The notes beneath the pieces were generated by a model, which saw only the letters and a list, made by a program, of their open reading frames with translations, had not been told where the DNA came from and ran no database searches. Both the position numbers and the translations under genes were made by a program. From Himantopus leucocephalus (taxonomy: Eukaryota; Chordata; Aves; Charadriiformes; Recurvirostridae), in the NCBI GenBank assembly GCA_003993805.1, contig RSEF01000001.1:75016413-75080412 (forward strand): 64,000 nucleotides of DNA, read 5' to 3'. Positions 50,601-63,179 of this stretch are shown here, piece by piece (within the stretch, counting starts at the first letter, position 1; each line of letters opens with the position of its first letter).

Positions 50601-51390
50601 CCCCTTTACATCTTTTTGGCATTCTTTATATTGCCATTAGTTAATCTGGGTACCAAAAAGAGAAACAGAGATGAGGATTTTTTTTTTTTTTACACAATCT
50701 TTTAAAATCCGTCAGTGTTCTCCAGAATACTTTTTTTAATTGCAACCTTTCAGACCTCACTGATATGCTTTTCTCTTGGTTACACTTTTTTAGTTCTAAT
50801 ATAATCTATAATGTAGACTATTGGTCTATTCACCTCATATTCTGCCAACACTGAGAATTATAGTATTAAGGATATTATAGAGCACATCCCTGTCTAATCT
50901 CATTCTAATATCCACTTATGGACCTATTGTCCATGAAACTATCTGTGTCACATTTGATCATGCTGACATTGTCTCTACAGCACTCTGTGGCCACAAAGCC
51001 TCACTACCTGCTGCATAAAGAAGTGCTTTTACATGTTTTAAATCAATCTCTAGTTTCACTGAGTAAAGCCCAATTCTATTGCAATGAAATGCAGCATCAG
51101 CCCATGAGAAAGACCATCTGAGCTGAAAACAGACAATGCTCACCTTCACGTCAGTCCTTCACTTAGCAGAGAACAGCCTCCCCACAGTAGCCCTGTCCTC
51201 CTCTACAAGCAGCCTTGTCTACATCTGTGCAAGAGTTAAAGCCCAACGTAATAAATAAATTCCTTCTTCCCATGAAGAAAACATTCTTTTTCACTCGGCA
51301 AGTGGCACAGTACTGTGTTAGTAAGCATTGTTATACTGTCATAACTTCCCCTATAAATAAAATCTTAAAAAGTCACTTGACACTCTATTG
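47620..51390. other. Intronic DNA between the two LTRs
   Basis: About 3.8 kb of AT-rich DNA with no retroviral internal sequence (no recognisable gag, pol or env), so the two flanking LTRs are not the ends of one provirus. No exon or RNA gene was recognised. Open frames at 47914-48096, 49319-49600 and 50267-50464 appear to be chance. Confidence 0.6.
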
Positions 51391-51392
51391 GG

Positions 51393-52149
51393 TGTCCATG
51401 GCGAGGTGTTGGCAGTGAGAAGATTGCAGGAGCCTCTGTGAGAAGAGATGGGGGATGCCCTGTGCTGGACACAGCCGGTTCCTGATGGACCCACTGCAGG
51501 GCACAGCTCAGCCCCTCAGCCAAGCTGGTGGCACCTCTGGGAAAACACATTTTGGAACGAGCAAAATCCATGACACAGGCAGAGGAAGGTGGTGGTGGTG
51601 GGAGAGAGTGAGAAAAAGCAGTGGGAACACCAAGATCAGAGAAGGAGGAGGGGGAAAGAGGTGCTCCAGGTGCTGAAGCACATATCTGCACATATCCACT
51701 GCAGTCCTTGCAGAGGCCAGGCCAGAGCAGATTTTTTTCCTGAAGGATTGCAGCCCCATGATGAGAGCCCACGCTGGAGTACGGGAAAAGCGTGAGAGGG
51801 AAGGAGCAGCAGAGAGAAACTATGTACTGACCATACCCATCCCATCCCTCCCTGCACCACTCAGACAGGCGGGCAGAGGAGTCTGGAGCAATGGAGTGGC
51901 GGGAGAAAAGGTGTTGTTTTATTGTTTGCTTTGTTTCTCGCTACCCAAATCTATTTTAATTTGCAATAAATTAATTTTCCCTGAGTTGAGTTTGTTTTGC
52001 CGGTGACAGAAACCAGTAGGCAATCTCCCTGTCTTTATCATGACACATGAGCCTTCTCATCCGATCTTCTCTCCCTGTTGTGTTGAGACGGGGGAGCGAG
52101 CAAGCGGCTGGGTGGGAGTTTGACCCTTAGCCCAAGTTAACCCACCACA
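51393..52149 (+). mobile_element. Solo LTR-type element of avian endogenous retrovirus, second family
   Basis: The 3' part is the clearest. It has actgaccatacccatcccat, then gcaataaattaattttccct (AATAAA at 51965-51970), then gttttgccggtgacagaaac, and it ends gcaagcggctgggtgg...cccaagttaacccaccaca at 52149. These are hallmark blocks of a common bird LTR. The 5' part (ggtgtccatggcgaggtgtt, then gacacagccggttcctgatg, then tgcagccccatgatgagagc) matches the upstream portion of the same family. The start near 51393 is approximate and I see no clear target-site duplication. No internal viral genes adjoin it. Orientation is inferred from the AATAAA. Open frames at 51365-51860 on both strands are within this repeat. 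Confidence 0.72.
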
Positions 52150-52154
52150 GACAA

Positions 52155-53505
52155 ATTTTTGTGTTCAAACACTAGCTTAGAAACATACTTTTAACATGAG
52201 AAGGTGAAGTCTCATTGGAAGTAATCCTGCACATTCACATTCCAGAGGTGGCTTTTAAAGCTGTAGGTAAAGTTCTAGCTAAGAATCAGGGCTCAGAACT
52301 AGACATGCTTAACTTTTCAGGTTGGAGGAGAAAAAGATTAGTTTCTATAAAGAGATGTTGATTGCAGTCATGGGTATCATGGTATGTGAAGAAATGTAAG
52401 AACTGTCACCACGCACCCTGGCACAGAAAGAAAACTGTGTTGGATCAAGCAAGATGAAGCTGAGGCAGTAGGGAAGAACAGAGGCACCTGCTCTCCAAAA
52501 TGAAACTCCCAAGAAGCAATGAACCACAGCAGGGAAGTGTGTGCAGTCAGTTTGCTTTTTACACACTCTATGTATTCAGCAAAGAAATGTTATTCTTTAA
52601 ATGCCGCCTCACCCAGCACCTCTGCCATGAAATATGCTAAAAATTGTGGTGTTAAAAAATTAGTTTCATTTCTAACATGATACAAAAGATACAAAGATCA
52701 ACTTTTCAGTCTTCATAAGTACTCTTTTCTTTTTTTGGCCAAAACCATTTTCATGCTGTCTTTTTTCCTACTCAGCCAAAAGCAACACTGATTTTGGCTC
52801 GACGCCATCACTATGATCAGCGATACCACAAAACTTCATCACAATGGCAGCAATGTCAATAAAACCCTGGAAGAAGGCAAATAAGTTTCTATACAGCCTT
52901 ATTCAAAAGGAAATGTTTCCTAGGCTTCCCTTTGGTGCTATACAATGCCATGAAAAATGCCCTCACACTACTCACATACTTCCTGTGGACAAGTAGCCAC
53001 CTTGGTTTCTGAGGATAATCTTCCATAAGGAGAGAAACATTCATTAAACAGTAGTAAGAAACTAGGGTAGATTATAATGGTTACTGGGCAGGATCGGCAA
53101 CTCTGACACACCCTGACACATGAGTATAGTCAACAAAAAAAAAGAAGGAAAAAAAAAAGAAAAAAATAGGAGTGAATGAAAAATGATTTCTGGGCAGATA
53201 ATTACTTGGTATTTTCTAACCCATAATCAAGTTTAAAAACAGCGCGCTCTGGTTTCCTTGAGAGAAAAAATATGGGAGGCTAAATACAAACGGGCTGTGA
53301 AAGTTCGGCAATATTCATCAATATAAGTTGCTACCTAGAGCACCAAGAAATACTTTTAATCAAGGTACATCTGTTTTTCTGCTTAATTTTTTGTTATAAT
53401 ATATGGCCCTGCTAATTCTTCCAAGAGTTAGAAGACCATACCTGGAGGCTATAAACCCACAAAATATTGAAAACAGAAAGAGACATTAGACAGAAGACAA
53501 AGCTG
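52155..53505. other. Intronic DNA with an A-rich microsatellite
   Basis: AT-rich intron. An A/G-rich simple repeat lies near 53137-53168. The open frame at 52345-52566 is on the minus strand and unrecognised. No exon was seen. Confidence 0.5.
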
Positions 53506-53509
53506 ATTG

Positions 53510-53764
53510 TCTTTATGCCCAAGTCTTGCACAGAAGAAATATGGAGATGAATTTTGACTTTTTATGCAGTGGCTCCACTTTCCAGAGTCTGCGTCCCCAC
53601 AGACCTTGTACAAAGAGAGGGGAAGAAGACAAGACTNTCTTTATGCCCAAGTCTTGCACAGAAGAAATATGGAGATGAATTCTGACTTTTTATGCAGTGG
53701 CTCCACTTTCCAGAGTCTGTGTCCCCACAGACCTTGTACAAAGAGAGGGGAAGAAGACAAGACT
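53510..53764. repeat. Unmerged contig-end duplication around a single N (53637)
   Basis: Positions 53510-53636 and 53638-53764 are two 127-base copies either side of a lone N. By eye they differ by only two C/T substitutions. The open frame at 53564-53773 runs through the N and repeats a peptide, so it is artificial. Confidence 0.9.
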
Positions 53765-53769
53765 CAAAG

Positions 53770-56700
53770 ATAATGTGATCAAGAGGACAGTGTCAATTTG
53801 AAGCGTATGTGAATAGCTATTTTTCTATGAAAAATTTCTTTTGTGTTCTCCATATCAAAATGGTTTATATTTTAGACATGAATAATAGGCACATATCACA
53901 AATGAGTGTATGGTCATAATACAAAACAAAACAGCAGTGCTATATCCTTTACAGAATTACAGAACAGATAAGAAAATTTTAATTCTGTTCAGACAAGCAC
54001 ATTTGAACCTGTTACTCTAAATTATTTTGGGAGAAATTTTGACAAAACTGATCTAATCAACACAAAAAAGCACCCTATCCTGTGACAGATTCAAGAATGC
54101 CATTTGATAACCTTCCATCCATTCTATTAGAAGAAAAGGAACATTTAAAGACAGTATGGATAGAAGATTATTAGCAACTCTACTCAGCACCACTGCTGAC
54201 TTTATTTGAGGGAGACTTGAGAAAGGGTTGCAAGTGGACAGACTACTTTTTGAGATTCTTTAGTGGGCAGTTATCAACCACGTCTCATTTTATCCTAAAT
54301 TGCATAGCTTTTGAACAAATACCTTGCCCCTCCAAAATAAAAGAAGGAGAAAACAGATATATAAATTTTAATTCATTTGAAAACTATGAACTACAACCAT
54401 ATCATGTATAAAAGGGACTGGTTTTTGCTAGTCATAAATAACAGTCCATGAAGCTAACCCCTTGTTACCTCTTCCAAATATATCAGGTTAAAAATAGTTC
54501 CCTCCTCTTCTGAATCACAACATTCATGTTACATATGAGGCATCGTGAAAAGAGGCATTCCTTCGGTAGCGATGAAAGTTATTAGAGCCCTGACTGTATA
54601 CCATACGATGTGCACTGGTACAGCTAACAAAGCAGAACAGTTCACCAGTTAAGAAAGGACAGATCTAATCTGAAATTGGTTAGTTGCTTTGACTGTATAG
54701 GCAGGACTATTTGCATCCCCATCTATTGCTAAATAACATAACATTGCTAAAGGTCTATGTGAACAAGGCTGATGAAGTAAGAATTTCTGAAGTTCCTGAA
54801 TTTCTTTCTGTGAATGGAAGGGAATATAGAGACATCAAATAAAGTGTATGAAAATATTTGCTTCAATCTGTCTGACTGCTAACAATTAAACAAACAAATG
54901 AAGTTTTTATAAGGCCTTTACGTGTTTCCCAACATCCCTCACATCCAGTCCCACCTATTAGAGTTGTTGTCTTTTCTCAAGGTTGAAGTTACTAATTTTT
55001 CCTTTTTGGACTGGTTTGTACCTACAAAACACATCACTGCAATTGACATATGCAACCTCATGAATGCAGACATTGTTATAGACATATAGTCGTACTTATG
55101 CAGAGACAGTTTGGGGCTATGGGCTTAGGAAACGAAGCTATATCAATTTAAGTCATATTTATAATGACAAAATTGCATTCAGTCTAAGGGTCGTACTAAC
55201 AATTGTGCTGAGTTAGCCCTTTCTGTTAGGACCAGAAGGGGGGTAGGGGAAGAAACACCTTTTACCAAAATAGTTAAAATGCTATAAAAAAAGTCTGTGT
55301 ATGCAGCCCAGGTCTTATAAGGAAGTGTTCTTAAACATTTATTTCTTGAAACACAAGGTTTCAATCAACAGCCACCGGAGACTCTGGGGTCATGATCTTC
55401 CCTGTACGCAATCCCCTCAATGTTCTGCATAAAGGTCAGAGAGGTTTACCCTCTATGAATGAAGTTGCTTTCCAAACACTTTGACTACGGAATAAACAGT
55501 TTCTAACCCAGCTTGCAAAACTCTTAGCATTGTTTTCTATGAAAAAGACAAACTTGTACTAAGAGATTTCATACTCATACTCTCTGTGGACTCTTTACAA
55601 ATTAAAGGCCTGTAAAATCTTGAGCCTTTATTAAGTCTGTCAGCAACAAGTAAGTTGAGAAGAACACCATATGTTAATTTAAGAAGCTCATTGAGTGCCT
55701 ACATTGTATTCCTCGGCTATCCAACTGGCTTAAAGTGCTGCTTACACCTTGATATGCTAGTATATTCATACTGTGTTAGCATATACACATAATGAACACT
55801 CATGCTTGGCATGAGCTGGACTTGTGTCAAAAGTAAAATACTGTGAGGTTACAGAGAATCTGGAATATGTTCTGATGAAAGACAGAGGTTTAAAGAAGCA
55901 AGAAAAATAATGCTTTGTAGCACCTAAAGCAACAATGGAAAACACAAAACAATGTCTTTAGGATATATCTGCAAATCCTGATTTGAATACTTTAAGGATT
56001 AATTGTTCGGGTCAAGAGATGTTAATAAGTGCCACCAAAAGTCAGAACTAAAACGGAAGAGTTATCTTCCGCAGAACTTTAGATGGTATTTTAAAAGAAG
56101 TTACATTTTCTTTTGCATTTGATAAACATTCCTGTTTCTGCCATTGCTCCTATTTGATTGGGCTGTCTGACGCCTGAACCCTACAGAGCTGCCATGCTGC
56201 AAGTAACACGATACATATTTCTTTCGTATCCTCCGGTGATAAGTTACATTACTGAAACTCGTCCAGGAAGGTATACCTGTTAATTTTGCTTTAGATGGAT
56301 TCTATTAAAACGTGAAAATCTTGGCAAGAACGGGGGTGAGACTTGCCCACTGTCTGGGTCCCTTTCCCACCCAGCCAACAGGGCAGACTTTTTAGTTCAT
56401 TATCACCTCATCAGTGCTCCTGTCAGCTGCCAGCAGTGAGAAAGGACTAAGCCACTCACTAATTCCTGGCCTTCCTGCCTCCACTGAAGCGGCAGTAAAT
56501 CCAGAACAGATGGATGCTCTTTAACCCTCTCAATCCAGACACCTACTTTAATCAGTCTAATCAACCCACTCAACTCTGAACAAGGAATGACTGACAGACG
56601 CAGAATGACGGAGGGACCGAACTGTTGCAGCTCAGATCCTTCACAGAAAACACCACTCCGTCTCCAATACTCTGCTGCTAAGGGAGGCAGAGCTGGCCAA

Positions 56701-59700
56701 AGGCAGCAGGCCTACCGGGTCAAGAGTAGGACAGACCTTTTGGCGAAGAGGAGAAAGCAGTAGAGGAAGGGACTATGAAGCAGGAGAAGATTATTAAACG
56801 TTAAGATCTTATCGCAAGGATCTCATCACATTACACAAGCTACAAATGAAGACCAGAAGGCGTCTACTCCATGCAAAGGCGGCTTCTTGTTTTGTAACTG
56901 AAGTTGCAGTTCAAGTCAGTCTGACAGCTTGCTGTCACAGTCTTTTCTTTCCCAGGACTTAAGACTGAAGTTTCAAATCTTGTCTTGCATTGTCTGAGAC
57001 TTACCTAACCATGGATTGCCATTTCAGCGCACTATGCCAGCAGAAAAGTGACTTTAGAAAAAGGTGAACACCTTTTTTGCGAAGTTAATGTGAGAACTAG
57101 TTTGGTGGAGTTTTGTGAGTCCCAGATACAGACTAAAAGGAGGGACTGGGGGTGAGGGGCAGGAACACATGGGACAGTACCTCAGGCTGCTGTGCAGTCG
57201 GAACACAACTCCTCATGTTCCCGAGAACATATTTTCCACCTTTGCCTGTACACCTCAGAGCACAGCTTCATTCATACAATAAGGTAGAATCAGAAATTGC
57301 ATGTGAAGTTTAAAATGCTTCTTAAGGGGATTTAACTGAATCATAACATCAAGAGGAACTCTTCTGTTTATTTTCATATTCATATATTTCAACAAGGCCT
57401 AAATGAAAGTGTGGAGAATGTGGCTATTTAATGATAATATTCAGAGAGAAAGAATTTTGGTTTTTTTTAGATTTTCTGTATGATTTGGTTTTCTTTGACT
57501 TGCTGCAGAAGACACGAATAAAGAAACAGTATTATAGTGCTCTGGCATCTCAAATAGTTCTACATACTTATAGGCTTAAAGAAAACCTTCACTGAGTTAT
57601 GAGAAAAATACATGAGAAAAAGTAGTTGCACATTCATTTTAGAGCTCAGAAACTTTATAAAGTGACTTGCCTAAGGTCAAATTGCACACCTAGAAAAATT
57701 TATGAATGCCACTTAGAACGACTACATTTCACTCTTACCATGCTGGATCATCTTATTTATAAAAAAAGAAAAGACAAACAGGAAAAAATTCAGAGTAGAA
57801 ACAAAATGACAGTGTATTTGTAAAACCAAAGCCTGAGCCTGGGAAAAATTCCAAAGTAAGTTTGGCCATGGACCAGGCCATACCCTTACGGCTCACAGGT
57901 GCACGGCACAGAGAAATGCTAGGTCAGCTCTACCTGGTGGCTCTGAATGCAGATCAGCACATGGCATGAATTATTAGGAGCATCAACACAGCTTAATCAC
58001 CCTCCTCTCAATCAGGCTGCTTTCTTTTTTTAACCTCAGAAGATTTAATTGTTTGATTCCAGCTTCTCACTTTTGTACCTTTTCTACGTGTATATGTATA
58101 TGAAATCATGTTGTAAGGAGCAAGATACTAAAGAAGAGAAACTGGACAGTCAGTTAGCATCTTGCCCTCTATCACGTAAATAATACCTCCTGTTTACCTA
58201 AGGGCCTAACTGAATCCAGTTTCCTGAACAAAGGAGAGGTTTTCCTTGAGAAGAAAATCGGGCCCTTCTCTTAGCGTCTTAATTTTGCAATTATATACCA
58301 TGCACTCAAATTTTAAGCTAAATCTCTGTAAGTTTTTGCATTTACTTTTATAATTTACAACTTTAAAAGTTATAAATGAGGAATATGTGTCACAACAGCC
58401 CATTCATTCACTAGTGCAATGCATTTAGTGCACATCTTCATTCACAAAACTGGCTTTCCACATATCATGTATTAAAATTCATAATTTTGCTCCTTAGCTA
58501 ACACTGACCAAAATTTGCAGGAGTAGAAAGTGATTCTGGAATAAAGGAACAGCCAGCCTTGTGTGAGCAGGAGAAAGACTGTTTCGGCAACTGGCCAATG
58601 AAACTAGAACTCATTCCCAAACACCTTTAAGGACAACTACTAACCTTAGTAACTACAGAAAAACTCATTCAAAGCTAGCTTTTTCTTAAGTATGACTACA
58701 GTAACAGTCAAAAAGACAAAAAACATAGATGCATTTATTGTAACTGTGAAAGAGAGTGGGAAAATATTTCCGCATGTGCCTGTCAGAATTCTCTGAATTT
58801 TCACTGAAAAGAATCAAGGACATCAAAATTATCTAGCAAAACCAGAAAAAAAAAATTAGAATGACATTGAGAATCTACTGCTCTTTGTTAAATAATAACA
58901 TACTTAAATTACACAAGAACAATATATATATATTTTTAAAAAGTAACAGTTCAGTCATGGAAAGAGCTATCATATATATTTTAGCATCCTCAAAGTAGAA
59001 GGTGAAAGTTAAGAGTCAGCTGCCAGCAATGTTTTAGGAATAAATTATTCTTCCACAATATGAAAAAGAAACAACTCCATTAAAAAGACCCTTTCAGCCT
59101 CAGTGATTATGACTAACCTATGGCATGGAACTGGCTTGAATGCAAGTGTTTTGGAACTAATCATTCCAAAGCTTTTAGCAAAGTAATCTGAAATGTCATG
59201 AGAACACTGACTCCTAATCCCAACAAGCCTGGGAAGTTCCGTGTTCCTGAATAAGAAGCAGAGGACTTTGGTTGAGAACATGACTCCTTAGAGGGGCCAA
59301 AAGAGTTGATGAAAGTTCAACTGAAACTATGAGGTCTTGCAGCATAGAATACACTTATGATGTCAAATTTGGGGATATTAATACATTTGGCACCACTTCA
59401 AGACAACCTCAGTGCTGAGAAACTGTCTGACCAGACTGCAGTCTTGTTTCTAATCAATGCTGATAGGAATTGTGATGATTCAGCTGTTTTGGTGCCTGTT
59501 CCGGGATTCTGTTGCCCAAATAATGGTATCTAATGCCCCATTAGCTGTTATAGGACATGAGAGTCTCACAAGAGGCCACCAATATGACACAGAATACATG
59601 GAAGATCCATGCCTTTCTGAAAAGGCACTTGGAGGTCCAGTGGGATAATCTAATGCACCTGAAATGGCAATGGACTCCTAGGTTCAGACAATGCAGTGCT

Positions 59701-60680
59701 GTTCTCCTTAGAACCAACAGTAATCAACAGGTGTCTCATACCTAGAAATGAGCTCCTTTCTTATCTAGTGTATATATTGTGTGTAGACCAGTAGAACTCT
59801 TGAAAAATGTTTCTTGGAGTCAAATGTAAATCACAGATGGTCACTGGTAAGATGGTCACAGAGAACAAGGTTCTGAAGGCCAACCAAACAAAGAGGAGAA
59901 AGTGAAGACTTGAGGAACAGAGAAGACGGGAAAGAACCTAGCTGTGTACCTCTTGGTCTCTGTCCTATTAAAAAAAAAATTCTATCATGAACAAGAAAAC
60001 TAATTTTAATATTGCCCTTTAAACAATACATTAATAACTGTCCTTTATTAATTTGCAATGGAATATAAACTGTATTTGTGGCAAAAAAAAAAATCTCACT
60101 TCCTAGCAACTGATATCTTACATTGGAGTGCAAAATACAGTTAAATGACTTGAGTGTGGTCTGGAGGTCACCCTGCTACAAGCAACCCAGACGATTTTTC
60201 ATGCCATTTAAATTTTTCTGTGCTGAGATTTCCTTATCCCTAAATAAGATAAATAATGATTTTTTTCAGAGGAGTATTTTAAGAATTAACATAGCATTTG
60301 TAACTGCTTTAACATTTGCAGATGGAAAGTGCTATATAATGTGAAGTATCATGATCAGAACTGGATGCCGCAGCATAAACTGAAATTATAGAAGACTGCA
60401 TAATTAAAAAAATAATCTATTCCTAGAAGTATTTTAAGGTCATGTAGAGGAAGCTATTGTATCCGATTTTGGTCAAACTTGTCTTGTTCATTAAAGGTGT
60501 AGGTGTGTATTTCCAAGTTCTTAGCAGGCTGCCACCAAGTTCAACTGGAAGGGCTGAGACGTTAGGTAAGGAAATACTTTCACTAGACTATCCTAAGTCT
60601 TACCTCAAAGCAAAACACATTGTTAAGACAAACCAGAAAAATGTGTAAACACAGTGCATGAATTCCAAAGAGGAATGCGA
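53770..60680. other. Intronic DNA without recognised features
   Basis: Almost 7 kb of AT-rich intron. Positions 56300-57250 are somewhat more GC-rich but show no exon-like frame. Open frames at 57626-57823, 58206-58403, 59045-59281 and 59457-59745 lack recognisable domains. The region 59400-59745 has a mildly protein-like look across changing frames and may be an old unidentified repeat. Confidence 0.45.
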
Positions 60681-60720
60681 TTTTTTTTTTTTTGTTCCTT
60701 AATTTTTTTTTTTTTTTTTT

Positions 60721-60820
60721 NNNNNNNNNNNNNNNNNNNNNNNNNNNNNNNNNNNNNNNNNNNNNNNNNNNNNNNNNNNNNNNNNNNNNNNNNNNNNNNN
60801 NNNNNNNNNNNNNNNNNNNN
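60721..60820. other. Assembly gap, exactly 100 N
   Basis: A block of exactly 100 N follows a T-rich stretch (13 T at 60681-60693, then 18 T at 60703-60720). A round figure of 100 is a conventional placeholder for a gap of unknown length. Three open frames that span it (60583-60909, 60654-60854, 60699-60881) are meaningless. Confidence 0.97.
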
Positions 60821-60862
60821 CCAGAGGTCCCTTCCAACCCTGACCGTTCTGTGATTCTGTAA
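60821..60862 (+). repeat. CR1 LINE 3' terminus at gap edge
   Basis: Sequence resumes after the gap with ccagaggtcccttccaaccc followed by tgaccgttctgtgattctgt, the canonical CR1 3' end with little decay. The body of this CR1 copy therefore lies in the gap, and its good match to the family end suggests a fairly young copy. Its length cannot be known from this window. Confidence 0.92.
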
Positions 60863-60864
60863 AG

Positions 60865-63150
60865 TTTTTTCTTATTTCCATGATTCAGGACATCTAGTAT
60901 CAGTTGCACTGAAAATGAAGCAACAGGCCATCTCTAATGCTGCCATGATGCTGAGTGTCTCAGAGCGCTCGAATGCTCATTGACAACGCAGGAAGACAGA
61001 AAGGATAACAGGCTTCATTCCTTAATTGCCAAGAGAAAAAAGTGCAGAAGAGATTACATTTTCTCTCAAGCTTTCACCTGAATTAAAAAATAATAGCAGA
61101 AGCCACTAAATTTGAATCTACAATTACATTTATGAAAAGCCTAATGTTTGAGAACTGTGGAGTTAAAAAAAAAAAGTAATTTCTGGCCTTTCAATAGACT
61201 TCAGCCTTAGAAGACACACAATATATCTACATACTGTATTTCAATTTTCCTTTCAGATTCTCTGTGGTTCACTCCGAGACTGACAGCAGTTCCCAGGTCA
61301 GTTTATTTCCAATTATTTAAACGTAATATCTGTATAATCCCGTAATTAGAAATTGATAATTTTTCACATTTCAGACTACTGCAACTGAACTTTTTACAAC
61401 TTAGATGTCAAAATCTAACTGGATGACCATATAGAATTAAAATAAACATATATAATTATATATTTCATGCTTGAAAATTAAATAGGACAAAACAATGGTA
61501 ATAGGATATTGTTGCATTCATTTTAACCGTGTGCCCTGAAAAAGACATTTTACAGCAAAAAAAGGAACTGATGCGGATGCACTTGTTCAGCTTTGCCCCT
61601 GATAGTAAATCCTACAGACATGGAGTGCCCCCTGTGGGATTTTAGCTTATTTAATTTCACACAAAGTAATTATAGGAGGTGCTTTGGTACCACTGCTGCA
61701 ATCACATGATGGCCTGATATACGAGTGGCCCACAGACCTTAGAGTCCAGTTCCGTACGATGAAGAGTTTGCATTGGGCCTAGAAAGCCATGCCTTGCAGA
61801 TGCAAGGTTAACATATAACTGCTTTGTAGCACTGACAACAAATGCAAAATGACTTCAAACTACAGATACAACTGTTTATACACATAGAACAGACATGTTC
61901 TTCTAGGAATCACTTCTCCTTTGGAGAACTGTTGTGAAACCAAAGGCATAAACAACAATTTCTCTAATGACAAAAAAAAAAATTCATTTCTTTAATTTCC
62001 AAGAAGACAATTTCTGCTGAGCTGACAAGTTATCATTGGATGGACATTGGTACTTTCTGCTTTCTTTTTTTTTTTTTTAACTGGTTCTGTTCACCATGGG
62101 TGCACAGAACCTGAAATATTAATTGTTTGGTTAAACTGTTTGCTGCATTTGAAATGACTTCACACCTCATTTTGGATCAAGTGAAATTACTTTTCTGGCA
62201 AATAAACTATGTGCCAACTAATCACTTTCTTTTGGACTACTTTCAATTTCAACCTCATACTTATACCTCCAGGCAATACCGCTTTATTGCTGAGAGGATG
62301 AACTTTTGAGAAGATAAACAACCGCAGCTTCCACTGACTTCATTTTCAGTTGTGAGTGTTCGTGTGTGTGTGTTCATATTTTTCTTATCCGATAGCCAGA
62401 AAATGAACATGTGGACTTATCAACCATCTACCAAATATTTTTAAGTGACTTGCATATCATGCAGTAAAACTGTAGCAGAGATAAGGATGAAGAGTCTTCC
62501 TGCATAGCACTGCCTACGTTGGCATCTTATTTTTAATAGTAGCCCTCATGCAGCTCTCAGCAGGCTTTCCAACTCCAAGGTGAAATAAGAAAGGAATACA
62601 ATAAACAGCTTCATTAAGCTACACAGGCGTGGTTCATCTCTGATCACTGCCTACACTCTGTATCAAGCCAAACACTATCTGTGAGATGCATTCATGTAAT
62701 TAGAGACTACTGTGATAAATATTCAAAAGACCACTCATGTAAAGTCACGTAAGAAATCAAAAGATGTTTTCTGACAGCTTGATTTTGTAACATAAATTAT
62801 GTTCTATTATAACAAATCGCTCATCTGTAATATCCTTGATTATTTTTAAAGAAAAAAGAGAATAGTAAATTGTTCTTGGACAAGCAATAATCTTTCTGTT
62901 ATGTGCCAGGAGGATGAAGGATTTAACTATGAAGCGCCAACTACGTTATGTAAGTCTGCATCCCTTGAATTATAGGGCTAGCAGCAATTGCAATTAGAAA
63001 GAGATGGCATAATTCAGGAAAGGGCTGTTGGACAGTTTTGCAGGTCTGAAAGAACAGATTGAGAAATGCTCCAACTGGGACTTTTCAGTCCCGAAGCAGA
63101 TGATTAGGAAGAATCTTCTGGTCCTTCTGACCATAACAAAAGGCCTGCCT
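60865..63150. other. Intronic DNA without recognised features
   Basis: AT-rich intron with a short GT-rich microsatellite at about 62350-62374. No exon or repeat family was recognised. Confidence 0.5.
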
Positions 63151-63154
63151 AGTC

Positions 63155-63174
63155 AAAAAAAAAAAAAAAAAAAN
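63155..63174. repeat. A homopolymer ending in N, assembly join
   Basis: Nineteen A end at a lone N at 63174. This is the same kind of homopolymer join as at 37196. Open frames crossing it on both strands (63028-63249 and 63085-63291) are not reliable. Confidence 0.8.
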
Positions 63175-63179
63175 TACAT

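Noticed and set aside
51365..51860. Several 70-135 codon open frames on both strands
   Set aside because: All fall inside the second LTR, whose GC-rich sequence lacks stops by composition.
59400..59745. Mildly protein-like sequence (IGHESLTRGHQYDTEYMEDP and nearby)
   Set aside because: Similarity to transposase-like or other proteins could not be supported; the frame changes and stops are frequent. It may be an old unidentified repeat.
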